Origin: Chryseobacterium scophthalmum
GTDB taxonomy: Bacteria; Bacteroidota; Bacteroidia; Flavobacteriales; Weeksellaceae
Assembly (NCBI RefSeq): GCF_900143185.1
Contig: NZ_FSRQ01000003.1
Location: forward strand, 248,001-312,000
Direction of reading: 5' to 3'
Length of the DNA stretch: 64,000 bases
Below the pieces are notes generated by a model, which saw only the letters and a list, made by a program, of their open reading frames with translations, was not told the DNA's origin and did no database searches. Every line of letters starts with the position of its first letter. The stretch's first letter is position 1. Shown here in pieces: positions 8,433 through 16,996 of the stretch. Made by a program: the position numbers and the translations under genes.

Positions 8433-10238
8433 TTAAGCCAAAGGTAATTCTGTCGCCTTCCTTTCTCCGATCTGCTGTCTCCACATCGCATAATACAATC
8501 CTTTTTCTTCAATTAATCGTAAATGAGAACCCGTTTCGATGACTTGTCCGCGTTCCAGAACATAAATTCTGTCTGCATGCATGATCGTACTTAATCGATG
8601 CGCGATCAAAACAGTGATCTGTTCTTTTTCTTTAGAAATTTCTTTGATCGTGGTTGTAATTTCTTCTTCAGTAATACTGTCTAAAGCAGAAGTTGCTTCA
8701 TCAAAAATAAGAAGATGAGGTTTTCTCAACAAAGCTCTTGCAATGGCAATTCTCTGTTTTTCACCACCGCTTAATTTCAATCCGCCTTCACCAATAACGG
8801 TTTCAATTCCTTTTTCGGCACGTTCTAAAAGAGCGGAACAGCTTGATTTTTTTAAAGCTAATTGTAAATCTTCTTCCGTTGCAGAAGGGTTTACAAACAA
8901 AAGATTTTCTCTTATTGTTCCTGCAAAAAGTTGAGTGTCTTGTGTTACAAAACCGATTTGATTTCTCAATTCATCAAAATCAAATTCTTTTCCGTCGACA
9001 TTATTATAGAAAATACTTCCTTCCTGTGGTCTGTATAATCCGACGAGTAATTTTACCAAAGTACTTTTTCCTGATCCACTCGGTCCTACAAAAGCAATCG
9101 TTTCACCATTTTTCACATCAAATGAAATAGAATTAAGCGCTTTATAGTGAGCACTCTGATGTTGAAATGAAACTTTTTTGAATTCTAACTCTTCAATTGC
9201 TCCGATCTTTTTCGGGTTTAAAGGTTTAGGCTCTACTTCTTTTTTCATTACTCTGTCAAAATTTTGAAGAGACGCTTCTGCTTCACGATAAGAAATAATG
9301 ATATTTCCAATTTCCTGCATCGGTCCGAAAATAAAGAATCCGTAAAACATCAGTGATAAATATTGTCCTGGAGTTACAATATTTTTAAAGATCAATAATA
9401 ATAAAGTGAAAGTGATCACCTGCTGTAAAAAATTCACCAAAGTTCCTTGTACAAAACTTAGCGAACGGATGCTTTTTACTTTTCTCAACTCCAGATTCAG
9501 GATTTTGTACGTGTTGTTATTCAAACGTTCCACTTCCTGATTGGTCAATCCCAAACTTTTTACGATCTCAATATTTCTAAGACTTTCTGTAGTACTTCCG
9601 GCCAAAGCTGTCGTTTCGGTAACTATATTTTTTTGAATGGTTTTAATTCTTTTACTCAGTAAATTGGTTACAACAGCAATAAAAATAATTCCAACAACAT
9701 AAACCGGCATGATCGACCAGTGTAAACGAATGGCATATACAGAAACGAAAATGATACTTACCAAAATTCCAAAGAATACATTAATGAAATTGTTAATGAA
9801 CTTTACAGAATCTTCACGTACTTTAGTTAAGATAGAAAGGGTTTCGCCACTTCTCTGATCTTCAAATTCCTGAAAAGGCAATCTCATAGAATGTTGTAAA
9901 CCATCAGTAAAAATCTTAGCACCAAATTTTTGAATAATGACGCTCACTACATAATCCTGAAAAGCTTTCGCAATTCGGCTGATCATTGCCGTACCGATCA
10001 ACAGCCCCAAAAAATAAAATACACCATGATAAATATCGGTTCCGTAGAGATATTCATTCAGAGTTCTTGGGATCAGTTTTTCTTTATCAAAATAATTAGG
10101 CTGGTTAACCAACTTATCTAATATATTCCCGGTTATGGCAGGAGCAAATAGTGAAAAGACCTGATTGATAGAGGCTAATAATAGCGATGCTATAATCAGC
10201 CATTTATATGGTTTTAAATAATTTAATAGAATTTTCAT
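8433..10238 (-). CDS. ABC exporter, fused membrane and ATPase domains (MsbA/MDR type)
   Basis: 601 residues. The N-terminal half (about 1-320) is an ABC type 1 exporter membrane domain with six predicted helices. The C-terminal half is a nucleotide-binding domain: Walker A GPSGSGKST at 385-393, Q-loop FVTQDTQLFAGTI, signature LSGGEKQR, Walker B LLIFDEATSALD and H-loop IAHRLS, all intact. It should work as a homodimer in the inner membrane and export a lipid or drug-like compound; the substrate cannot be inferred. A TAAATTTG box lies 20 bases upstream of the start. The gene splits the scoA/scoB pair. A second exporter of the same architecture, at 22103-23907, is frameshifted. Confidence 0.92.
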   Translation of the reverse strand: MKILLNYLKPYKWLIIASLLLASINQVFSLFAPAITGNILDKLVNQPNYFDKEKLIPRTLNEYLYGTDIYHGVFYFLGLLIGTAMISRIAKAFQDYVVSVIIQKFGAKIFTDGLQHSMRLPFQEFEDQRSGETLSILTKVREDSVKFINNFINVFFGILVSIIFVSVYAIRLHWSIMPVYVVGIIFIAVVTNLLSKRIKTIQKNIVTETTALAGSTTESLRNIEIVKSLGLTNQEVERLNNNTYKILNLELRKVKSIRSLSFVQGTLVNFLQQVITFTLLLLIFKNIVTPGQYLSLMFYGFFIFGPMQEIGNIIISYREAEASLQNFDRVMKKEVEPKPLNPKKIGAIEELEFKKVSFQHQSAHYKALNSISFDVKNGETIAFVGPSGSGKSTLVKLLVGLYRPQEGSIFYNNVDGKEFDFDELRNQIGFVTQDTQLFAGTIRENLLFVNPSATEEDLQLALKKSSCSALLERAEKGIETVIGEGGLKLSGGEKQRIAIARALLRKPHLLIFDEATSALDSITEEEITTTIKEISKEKEQITVLIAHRLSTIMHADRIYVLERGQVIETGSHLRLIEEKGLYYAMWRQQIGERKATELPLA

Positions 10239-10257
10239 TTGTAAAATTAAAAGCCCA

Positions 10258-10265
10258 CAAATTTA
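10258..10265 (-). promoter_or_regulatory. -7 box TAAATTTG for the ABC exporter
   Basis: CAAATTTA on the + strand reads TAAATTTG on the minus strand, 20 bases before the ATG at 10238. Confidence 0.6.
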
Positions 10266-10360
10266 CGACAATTTGCGAAGTAAAATTTATCATAGGATAA
10301 GAAAGAAAGTATTTTCGTAATTCTGAAAAAATGGCTAATTTGGCAGGATAAGATTATGCT

Positions 10361-11014
10361 ATGCTAACTAAAGAACAAATTGCACAAAGAATTTCAAAAG
10401 AAGTAAAAGACGGATATTATGTAAACTTAGGAATCGGAATTCCAACATTGGTTGCCAATTACGTTCCTGATGATCTTTCAGTAGAGTTTCAAAGCGAAAA
10501 CGGAGTTTTAGGAATGGGTCCATTTCCTTTTGAAGGAGAAGAAGATGCAGACATTATCAACGCCGGAAAACAGACCATTACCATTCTTGATGGCGGTTCA
10601 TTTTTCGATTCTGCATTCAGTTTTGGGATGATCAGAAGCCAAAAAGTAGATCTTACGATCCTTGGAGCAATGGAAGTTTCAGAAAACGGAGACATTGCCA
10701 ACTGGAAAATTCCGGGAAAAATGGTGAAAGGAATGGGAGGCGCAATGGATCTGGTAGCTTCTGCTGAAAATATCATTGTTGCGATGATGCACGTTAACAA
10801 AGCAGGAGAAAGCAAAATTCTAAAGAAATGTTCACTTCCTTTAACCGGAATTAACTGTGTGAAAAAAGTGGTTACAGAATTAGCGGTTTTAGATGTAACT
10901 CCGGCTGGTTTCAAATTAGTTGAAAGAGCTCCCGGAGTTTCAGTAGAACACATCATAAAATCAACAGAAGCAGATTTGATCATTGAAGGCGAAATTCCTG
11001 AAATGCAATTCTAA
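10361..11014 (+). CDS. scoB: 3-oxoacid CoA-transferase subunit B
   Basis: 217 residues with the subunit B pattern: GYYVNLGIGIPTLVANYVP, then the family I catalytic signature SENGVLGMGP, in which Glu46 is the residue that forms the glutamyl-CoA thioester. Later segments GGSFFDSAFSFGMIRSQKVDLTILGAMEVSENGDIANW and GMGGAMDLV are also typical. It complements scoA at 6741-7442 to make the heterodimeric or heterotetrameric enzyme. It is separated from scoA by the barrel gene and the ABC exporter, both on the other strand. The upstream region has only weak promoter candidates (TATTTTCG near 10308). A strong terminator follows. Confidence 0.93.
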   Translation: MLTKEQIAQRISKEVKDGYYVNLGIGIPTLVANYVPDDLSVEFQSENGVLGMGPFPFEGEEDADIINAGKQTITILDGGSFFDSAFSFGMIRSQKVDLTILGAMEVSENGDIANWKIPGKMVKGMGGAMDLVASAENIIVAMMHVNKAGESKILKKCSLPLTGINCVKKVVTELAVLDVTPAGFKLVERAPGVSVEHIIKSTEADLIIEGEIPEMQF

Positions 11015-11021
11015 ATATAAC

Positions 11022-11058
11022 AAAAACCTTGTCACACAGACAAGGTTTTATTTTTTTA
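11022..11058 (+). terminator. Rho-independent terminator
   Basis: AAAACCTTGTC and GACAAGGTTTT pair perfectly around ACACA, followed by a T run, 8 bases past the scoB stop. Confidence 0.9.
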
Positions 11059-11060
11059 AT

Positions 11061-11283
11061 GACCTAGAAAATCGTAGCGTTAAGAAAATAAATTCTGTGA
11101 ACGTTAAAAAAATCCCACTGTTTGAGTGCAGCAAGAATTATGTTAATAAACTAAGCGTTTAATACGCACGAGTTTTGGGGATTTTAGGATTCAATTTTAA
11201 TTTTTAGCCGTAGTTTCCAGTCTTGAACTTTTGGTTCTTTTGTTTGACTAACGTCGAATCTTCGATTTCAAGACAAAAGAACT
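11061..11283 (+). repeat. Convergent-gene repeat, copy 1 (~220 bp, structured)
   Basis: This stretch matches 44020-44220 over nearly its full length: both begin GACCTA, share GTAGCGTTAA, CCCACTGTTTGAG, GAGTTTTGGG, ATTTTAGGATT, TTTTTAGC and TTCCAGTCTTGAA, and end in a hairpin. In copy 1 the end hairpin is TTCTTTTGTTTGA pairing with TCAAGACAAAAGAA; it touches the stop codon of the leftward gene. The middle is an imperfect inverted repeat (AAAATCCC...GAGTGC against GCACGAG...GGGGATTTT). It lies between convergent genes right after the scoB terminator, as copy 2 lies after the YceI terminator. Confidence 0.8.
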
Positions 11284-12091
11284 ATTTTCCATCCTGCGCC
11301 CCAAAAACCTTCTGTAAAATACTCGTCGTTCTCATTACAGAATTATTTCTGATGCCGCTTTCTTTTTCGGCAACCATTTTAAAAACGCCGTTAATGGTTT
11401 CATTGGTTACATATTCATTTAAATCTGTCGAAACAGCTTGTCCGGTCAATGTATTGTATTTTGAGATCAAATTAGTCCATACTTTATCGGCACCTACTTT
11501 TCCTAAAGAAGCTTTTACTTTTGGTTGAAAAGCAGTAAAAAGTTGAGATTGAGTTTTTCCTTGCAGATAATTGGTTGCTGCATTATCGCCTCCCAACAAA
11601 ATATTTTTAGCATCGGTGATCGTCATTGAGGTGATCGCTTTTGTAAAGATCGGAGCAGATTCTGTTACCGCATCTTCAGCGGCTCTGTTGAGTAATTTTA
11701 CTCCCTGATCCGCTAAACTTCCTAATCCGAATGCGCGAAGTTTGGTGTCGATCACTCTTAATTTTTCAGGCATTAAGATCTTTACTGCTTCATTTTTCAG
11801 GAAACCATCGGTTACACCTAGTTTTTTTACGCCTTCTGTTACACCCAAATTTAAAGCTTCTTTCAAACCTGATGAAATTTGTGTTGAAGTCAGGTTTCCT
11901 AAATTGATGGGCGAAGTATTTTTTGTTGGTGTTTGCTGAGTGTTTACGGGAGGAGTTATTGTGGTCGTTTTTGGATTATTTAAATCGATACCGGTTTGAC
12001 TTTTAACGGTAGATTTGATCGCATCTAAAATCTGTGCCTGTGCAGAAGCTGAAAATAATAATCCAGCTGCTAAAAAAAAAGTTTTTCTCAT
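11282..12091 (-). CDS. DUF4197 family exported protein
   Basis: 269 residues with a signal peptide ending ASAQAQ, a proline/threonine-rich linker (about 40-62), then an alpha-helical domain rich in GLKEALNLGVTEGVKKL, ILMPEKLRVIDTKLRAFGLG, AAEDAVTESAPIFTKAITSMTITDAKNILLGGDNAATNYLQ. This order is characteristic of the DUF4197 family, a periplasmic or secreted family of unknown function. Length is normal. A TAATTTTG box lies 14 bases upstream of the ATG. The stop codon sits at the edge of a large structured repeat, whose end hairpin may act as its terminator. Confidence 0.85.
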   Translation of the reverse strand: MRKTFFLAAGLLFSASAQAQILDAIKSTVKSQTGIDLNNPKTTTITPPVNTQQTPTKNTSPINLGNLTSTQISSGLKEALNLGVTEGVKKLGVTDGFLKNEAVKILMPEKLRVIDTKLRAFGLGSLADQGVKLLNRAAEDAVTESAPIFTKAITSMTITDAKNILLGGDNAATNYLQGKTQSQLFTAFQPKVKASLGKVGADKVWTNLISKYNTLTGQAVSTDLNEYVTNETINGVFKMVAEKESGIRNNSVMRTTSILQKVFGAQDGK

Positions 12092-12105
12092 CGTTTATTT
12101 TTATA

Positions 12106-12113
12106 CAAAATTA
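12106..12113 (-). promoter_or_regulatory. -7 box TAATTTTG for the DUF4197 gene
   Basis: CAAAATTA on the + strand reads TAATTTTG on the minus strand, 14 bases upstream of the start codon. Confidence 0.6.
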
Positions 12114-12239
12114 GATGTTTTGAAGCTGAAATAGTTAAATGATAGTTGTTAATTTTAATAGAAGACGAGATTTTTAACTAAAACATTCTTTGGGAAATAA
12201 TTTTGTGGGAATTTATTTAAAGAATTATCCGTTTCGTTT

Positions 12240-12313
12240 ACAAAGCTCCGGAGGAGCTTAACCTTTGTAGCAGAATGCAAACGTACAAATTTGAGCTCCA
12301 GAGGAGCGACACA
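12240..12313 (+). repeat. Intergenic repeat with GCTCCGGAGGAGC hairpins
   Basis: ACAAAG flanks the hairpin GCTCC-G-GAGGAGC and is closed by CTTTGT; a second GAGCTCCAGAGGAGCG palindrome follows at about 12293. The layout resembles dispersed intergenic repeats in Bacteroidota. It occupies part of the ~300-base gap between two divergent genes; the rest shows only a TATATTCG box at 12357-12364, a variant -7 box for the hexosaminidase. Confidence 0.5.
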
Positions 12314-12387
12314 TTATATTTATCAATAACCACCAGAAAAATCCTTAGAAAATAATTATATTCGCTAAACTCAAATCAAAATCAGAA

Positions 12388-14634
12388 ATGAAACGTTTTT
12401 TACTTCTATTTTCTATCATATTTTCGGGATTCTTCTTTTCCCAAACTCAATTGAATTTAATTCCTTACCCTCAAAAAGTTGAATTTCAAAAAGGAGAATT
12501 TAATATTAATAACCAAACTGTTGTAAAAGGAGTAGACAAATCTTTTGAAAACCAATTTTTTTTTAAATCTCTAAACAAGATTAAAGGTTTTGATTTATCA
12601 AAAAACAATCGAGGTGATGGTGATAACGTTATCTTTTTAAACCTAAAAAAAGAATTAAAGGACGATTACGAAATTCAAATAACATCAGATTTTATCTCTG
12701 TCACTGGAAAAGATAAGTCGGGATTATTTCATGGGATTCAAACCCTTCTTCAACTCATTCAAACTTCTGAAAATGGCAAAATACCTGCTTTAAAAATTGA
12801 AGATTCTCCAAAATTCGCTTGGCGCGGAATGCACCTAGATGTTTGCCGTCATTTCTTCACCGTTGAAGAGGTAAAACAGTACATTGATTATTTAGCGATG
12901 TACAAATTGAACACTTTTCATTGGCATTTAACGGATGACCAGGGTTGGAGAATTGAAATTAAAAAATATCCAAAGCTCACTCAAATTGGTTCAAAACGTA
13001 AAGAATCGATGATTGGAGCATATGTCGACGATACTTTCGACGGAAAACCTTACGGTCCATATTTTTATACACAAGATCAAATTAAAGAAGTTGTAAAATA
13101 TGCAACAGAAAGACACATCACAGTAGTTCCCGAAATAGAAATGCCGGGTCACGCTTTGGCTGCACTTTCGGCTTATCCAGAGTTGGCTTGTACAAAAGGT
13201 CCTTTTGAATCGGCTACAAAATGGGGTGTTTTTGATGATGTTTTCTGCCCGAAAGACGAAACTTTTACGTTTTTAGAAAATGTTTTAGATGAAGTTATCC
13301 AACTGTTTCCATCGCAATATATTCACATCGGTGGTGACGAATGTCCTAAAACGAGATGGAAAGAATGTGCACATTGTCAGGAATTAATTAAGAAAAATAA
13401 TTTGAAAGATGAACATGGTTTACAAAGTTATTTCATCCAGAGAATTGAAAAATATGTTAATTCTAAAGGACGAAAAATCATTGGTTGGGACGAAATTTTG
13501 GAAGGCGGATTGGCTCCAAATGCTGCTGTAATGAGTTGGACAGGTATTAAAGGCGGAGTTGAAGCTGCAAAAAGCAATCATTTTGCGGTGATGACACCGG
13601 GTTCTTATTGCTATTTTGATCATTATCAGGGTGATCCGCAAACCGAGCCAAATGCTTTTGGAGGATTTACACCTTTGGAAAAAGTGTATTCTTACAACCC
13701 GATTCCTTCTGAATTAAATGCAGAGCAGTCGAAATATATTTTGGGAGTTCAGGCTAATTTGTGGACGGAATATATTCTTGATTTTAAACAGGTTCAGTAT
13801 ATGATTTTCCCAAGATTGTTTGCGCTTTCTGAAGTCGGTTGGGGAAGTTCAGATCCAAAAAATTATAAAGAATTTGAAAACAGAGTAGTGGAGCATTTTA
13901 AAATTTTAGATAAAATGAACATCAACTATGCGAAAAGTATTTATAATATTGGCGGAAAAGTAATTCCTAGTAAAAATGGAGCTTCTTACGAGCTCTCAAC
14001 TTCACAAAATACAAACGGAATTAGATATACTATAGATGGAAGCAATCCAAAATCAAGTTCTCCAACCTATCAAAATCCAATTCCTGTATCTAAAAAAATG
14101 ACGGTAAAATCTGCTTACTTTGAAAATGGAGTGTTGAAAAGCGCTATTTCATCTCAAGATTTTACGCCTTCTAAAACAACCGGAAAAACAATTGTTTTAG
14201 AACACCAACCAAGCGAAAATTATTCTTTTGGCGGAGCTTTTACATTAGTTGACGGAATTGTTGGAAATGTAAAACAATTGGGAAAAACATGGCTTGGTTT
14301 TCAGGGAAAAGATGTTGTAGCAACGATTGATTTTGGTCAAAAAACGGATTTCACAGAGGTTTATTTCAATACTTTAGACAATAAGGGAAGCTGGATTCAC
14401 TTAGCAAAATCGGCTATAATTTCTATTTCTGATGATGGAAAAAACTTTAAAACCATTAAAGAAATTGGTAAGGATGAAATTCTTAAAGCCAAAGGGAAAA
14501 TAAATCTAAAAGTAGGAAATCAGAATTCAAAATTCATTAAAATTAAAATCGAAAATGCAGGAATAATTCCTGCCGGAAATCCTGGAGCAGATTCAAAAGC
14601 ATGGCTTTTTGTTGACGAAATCGGCGTAAACTAA
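12388..14634 (+). CDS. Exported GH20 beta-N-acetylhexosaminidase
   Basis: 748 residues: signal peptide (ending FFFSQ), a GH20 N-terminal alpha/beta domain (about 20-140), and a TIM-barrel catalytic domain (about 145-500) with FAWRGMHLDVCRHFF, FHWHLTDDQGWR, PEIEMPGHALAAL and IHIGGDECP. Asp317 and Glu318 in the last motif are the substrate-assisted catalytic pair. A chitobiase C-terminal-like segment and a galactose-binding-like (F5/8 C) domain complete the protein; no T9SS tail is seen. It removes terminal GlcNAc or GalNAc from glycans. It begins a run with glycosylasparaginase, CutC and beta-mannosidase that together suit N-glycan breakdown. A TATATTCG box lies 23 bases upstream of the ATG. 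Confidence 0.95.
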   Translation: MKRFLLLFSIIFSGFFFSQTQLNLIPYPQKVEFQKGEFNINNQTVVKGVDKSFENQFFFKSLNKIKGFDLSKNNRGDGDNVIFLNLKKELKDDYEIQITSDFISVTGKDKSGLFHGIQTLLQLIQTSENGKIPALKIEDSPKFAWRGMHLDVCRHFFTVEEVKQYIDYLAMYKLNTFHWHLTDDQGWRIEIKKYPKLTQIGSKRKESMIGAYVDDTFDGKPYGPYFYTQDQIKEVVKYATERHITVVPEIEMPGHALAALSAYPELACTKGPFESATKWGVFDDVFCPKDETFTFLENVLDEVIQLFPSQYIHIGGDECPKTRWKECAHCQELIKKNNLKDEHGLQSYFIQRIEKYVNSKGRKIIGWDEILEGGLAPNAAVMSWTGIKGGVEAAKSNHFAVMTPGSYCYFDHYQGDPQTEPNAFGGFTPLEKVYSYNPIPSELNAEQSKYILGVQANLWTEYILDFKQVQYMIFPRLFALSEVGWGSSDPKNYKEFENRVVEHFKILDKMNINYAKSIYNIGGKVIPSKNGASYELSTSQNTNGIRYTIDGSNPKSSSPTYQNPIPVSKKMTVKSAYFENGVLKSAISSQDFTPSKTTGKTIVLEHQPSENYSFGGAFTLVDGIVGNVKQLGKTWLGFQGKDVVATIDFGQKTDFTEVYFNTLDNKGSWIHLAKSAIISISDDGKNFKTIKEIGKDEILKAKGKINLKVGNQNSKFIKIKIENAGIIPAGNPGADSKAWLFVDEIGVN

Positions 14635-14636
14635 AT

Positions 14637-14664
14637 CCTAATTCCTAAAATCTAATACCTAGTA
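14637..14664 (+). repeat. Heptad-periodic array, right-end type, before a start codon
   Basis: Four units in exact 7-base register (first two CCTAATT and CCTAAAA) fill the 32-base gap between the hexosaminidase stop and the next ATG. The same two words form the array before gldF at 38828-38869. Confidence 0.65.
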
Positions 14665-14666
14665 AA

Positions 14667-15659
14667 ATGAATTCAAGAAGAAAATTTTTAAAAAATACAG
14701 GAATTTTATCATCCGCATTATTATTAAATCCATTGGATTTGATTGCTAAAGATTTACCAGAAAACAACAAAATAATTAATAAACCGATTGTACTTTCCAC
14801 TTGGAATTTTGGTTTAAAAGCCAACGAAGAAGCATGGATGATCCTTGGAAAAGGCGGAAGAGCTTTGGATGCAGTTGAAAAAGGGGTTCGTTTGGTAGAA
14901 AATGATCCCAATGAAAGAAGTGTAGGTTACGGCGGTCGTCCCGACAGAGACGGAAGAGTAACGCTCGATGCGTGTATTATGGATGAAAATTACAACATCG
15001 GCTCGGTTGCTTGTCTTGAAAATATCAAAAATCCAATTTCTGTGGCAAGAGCAGTGATGGAAAAAACTCCTCATGTTATGTTGGTGGGCGATGGAGCATT
15101 GCAGTTTGCTGTTTCTCAAGGTTTTAAAAAAGAAAATATTCTCACCGCAGAATCTGAAAAAGAATGGAAAGAATGGTTGAAAGACAGCAAGTATCAACCT
15201 ATTGTCAACATTGAAAATCACGACACGATTGGAATGATCGCCCTCGATGCTCAAGGAAATCTTTCGGGAGCGTGTACAACGAGCGGAATGGCTTTTAAAA
15301 TGCACGGCAGAGTAGGAGATTCCCCAATTATTGGTGCGGGTTTATTTGTTGATAATGAAGTTGGAGCAGCAACAGCGACGGGTCACGGTGAAGAAGTGAT
15401 AAGAACGGTAGGAACTCATCTCGTAGTTGAATTGATGAGGCAGGGAAGAAATCCTCAACAAGCTTGCAAAGAAGCGGTTGAAAGAATTGTAACCATCACA
15501 AAAAAAAGAAATAAAAACCTGAAAGATATTCAGGTTGGCTTTATTGCGATCAATAAAAAAGGTGAATATGGTTCTTACTGTATTCAGGATGGGTTTAATT
15601 TTGCGGTGTACGACCAAAAAGGAAACCGTCTGGAAAAGCCCCAGTTTGCTTTAAAATAA
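14667..15659 (+). CDS. Glycosylasparaginase (N4-(beta-N-acetylglucosaminyl)-L-asparaginase)
   Basis: 330 residues, Ntn-hydrolase of the isoaspartyl peptidase/L-asparaginase 2 family. The N-terminus MNSRRKFLKNTG with a hydrophobic stretch looks like a Tat-type export signal. The autocleavage site is N-H-D-T-I-G-M; Thr187 would become the N-terminal nucleophile of the beta subunit. Downstream, SGMAFKMHGRVGDSPIIGAG and GAATATGHGEE match the substrate-binding region of the Elizabethkingia (Flavobacterium) meningoseptica glycosylasparaginase. It splits the GlcNAc-Asn bond of glycoproteins in the periplasm. It sits 32 bases after the GH20 hexosaminidase and is likely co-transcribed. Confidence 0.95.
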   Translation: MNSRRKFLKNTGILSSALLLNPLDLIAKDLPENNKIINKPIVLSTWNFGLKANEEAWMILGKGGRALDAVEKGVRLVENDPNERSVGYGGRPDRDGRVTLDACIMDENYNIGSVACLENIKNPISVARAVMEKTPHVMLVGDGALQFAVSQGFKKENILTAESEKEWKEWLKDSKYQPIVNIENHDTIGMIALDAQGNLSGACTTSGMAFKMHGRVGDSPIIGAGLFVDNEVGAATATGHGEEVIRTVGTHLVVELMRQGRNPQQACKEAVERIVTITKKRNKNLKDIQVGFIAINKKGEYGSYCIQDGFNFAVYDQKGNRLEKPQFALK

Positions 15660-15681
15660 AAAGTGCTTGTCAATCACTAGG

Positions 15682-15736
15682 AACGGGCTTTAGCCCGTTT
15701 TAAATAAAATAGATCATCCATTTGGCTTTAGCCAAA
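15682..15736 (+). repeat. Paired GGGCTTTAGCCC / TTTGGCTTTAGCCAAA hairpin repeat
   Basis: Two short perfect hairpins with the same CTTTAG centre: AACGGGCTTTAGCCCGTT (15682-15699) and TTTGGCTTTAGCCAAA (15721-15736), 21 bases apart. I associate this pair with dispersed intergenic repeats in Chryseobacterium-like genomes. It sits between the glycosylasparaginase and a lipoprotein gene. Confidence 0.6.
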
Positions 15737-15751
15737 ACCTAAACAAAGAAT

Positions 15752-16294
15752 ATGAAAAACATATTTATTATTAGTTTACTTTTAATAATAAGTTGCAGTG
15801 AGACTAAAAAGAAAGAAATTAAAATTAATAATCTCCCTAAAGAATCTGTAGTAGAAAACAATACCAAAGAAGCCGCCGAAGCAAAAACCTGGTTGATAAA
15901 AAGTATCGAAAGCTATTTTAATGCAGATATTTCAAATCAGGAAAATATTATGCGGAATATAACGACCAAAGATTATTATGATTTCAAAACAGATGCAACG
16001 AATGTTGATTTGGATGTCGATGGAAGTCTCACATTGAAAGAATTTCAGCAAAAATGGAAGAATAAGTTCAATACCGAAAATGTTGCTTTAAATACAGGTT
16101 TTCTTATTTCAGCACAAGATTGGACGAATATTGAAGTGAAAAAATGCGACTTAAATGCAAGTCTTGAAAATGATTACAGCTTTTATGTAGAGTTGCAAGA
16201 TACAGGATCTAAAGAGGTTTTTAAACGCATTATTAAGGTAACTAAAATCAAGAACAAATTCTTTATTGGAAATGTTTTAGAAAAAGTTAATTAA
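15752..16294 (+). CDS. Hypothetical lipoprotein
   Basis: 180 residues. The N-terminus MKNIFIISLLLIISCSETKKK has a short hydrophobic core and a lipobox-like ISC, so it should be lipidated and carried to an outer or inner membrane leaflet. The mature part has a charged segment, then a mixed alpha/beta region ending VFKRIIKVTKIKNKFFIGNVLEKVN, reminiscent of small NTF2-like or DUF3828-type periplasmic proteins, but I do not recognise the family with confidence. It lies within the glycan run and 18 bases before cutC, so co-expression is likely. Confidence 0.7.
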   Translation: MKNIFIISLLLIISCSETKKKEIKINNLPKESVVENNTKEAAEAKTWLIKSIESYFNADISNQENIMRNITTKDYYDFKTDATNVDLDVDGSLTLKEFQQKWKNKFNTENVALNTGFLISAQDWTNIEVKKCDLNASLENDYSFYVELQDTGSKEVFKRIIKVTKIKNKFFIGNVLEKVN

Positions 16295-16312
16295 AAAATT
16301 AGAATAAAATAT

Positions 16313-16975
16313 ATGTTCTTAGAAATCGCCACATTCGATATCACTTCTGCAGAAATTGCTTTAAATTCTGTTGCCGACAGAATTGAATTTTGTGCAGACA
16401 TCAATTCAGGAGGAATTACTCCCGATCTGGAAGAATTGAGATATTTAAAAGATAAATATTCTAAACCTATTCATGTAATGATTCGTCCTGTAGGAGGAGG
16501 TTTTTTATATACCGATTCAGAATTCAGGCAAATGCAGAAAAGTATTATTGAATTTTCTAAAGCCAAAGCAGACGGTTTTGTTTTCGGGATCTTAGATGAA
16601 AATCAGGAAATAGACATCGACAAAAATAAAACACTGATTGATTTGACCAACGGGAAACCTTGTGTTTTTCACCGAGCGATCGACCGGACCAAAAATATTT
16701 TTGAATCGACTGAAAAGCTTATTGGATTAGGTTTTAAAGAAATCCTCACTTCTGGAGGAGAAAATTCTGCAATGGAAGGAAAAGAAAATTTAAAAAAACT
16801 GGTTGAAGATTATTCTGATGACATCAAAATCTTAATTGGTGGCGGTGTTCGTTCCAATAATATTTCAGAATTGAAAAATTTAACTAAGGGTCAATATTTT
16901 CATTCTTCAGCAGTGTTATCTTACGAATCATTTGCCAATGCGGAAGAGATTAAAAAACTGAAGTTTAATATCTAA
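16313..16975 (+). CDS. cutC: CutC family protein
   Basis: 220 residues, a TIM-barrel CutC family member. Clear motifs: LEIATFDITSAEIAL, ADRIEFCADINSGGITPD, PIHVMIRPVGGGFLYTDSEF, ADGFVFGILDENQEID, CVFHRAIDRT, LGFKEILTSGGENSA, and IKILIGGGVRSNNI. The family is called copper homeostasis protein from E. coli work, but a copper role is weakly supported in general. No copper-related gene is nearby; it sits between glycan-degrading enzymes instead. It has no signal peptide, so it acts in the cytoplasm. A role in handling a sugar product is possible by context only. Confidence 0.92.
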   Translation: MFLEIATFDITSAEIALNSVADRIEFCADINSGGITPDLEELRYLKDKYSKPIHVMIRPVGGGFLYTDSEFRQMQKSIIEFSKAKADGFVFGILDENQEIDIDKNKTLIDLTNGKPCVFHRAIDRTKNIFESTEKLIGLGFKEILTSGGENSAMEGKENLKKLVEDYSDDIKILIGGGVRSNNISELKNLTKGQYFHSSAVLSYESFANAEEIKKLKFNI

Positions 16976-16996
16976 TAATTAGAGTATAAAAAAACA

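Noticed and set aside
10489..10983. 164-residue frame antisense to scoB
   Set aside because: scoB on the + strand has full family motifs; the antisense frame follows from its codon use and has no promoter or family pattern.
11061..11283. A small protein gene in the convergent repeat
   Set aside because: Frames are not conserved between this copy and the one at 44020; the shared feature is structure.
14814..15305. 163-residue frame antisense to the glycosylasparaginase
   Set aside because: It is a shadow of a gene with clear catalytic motifs.
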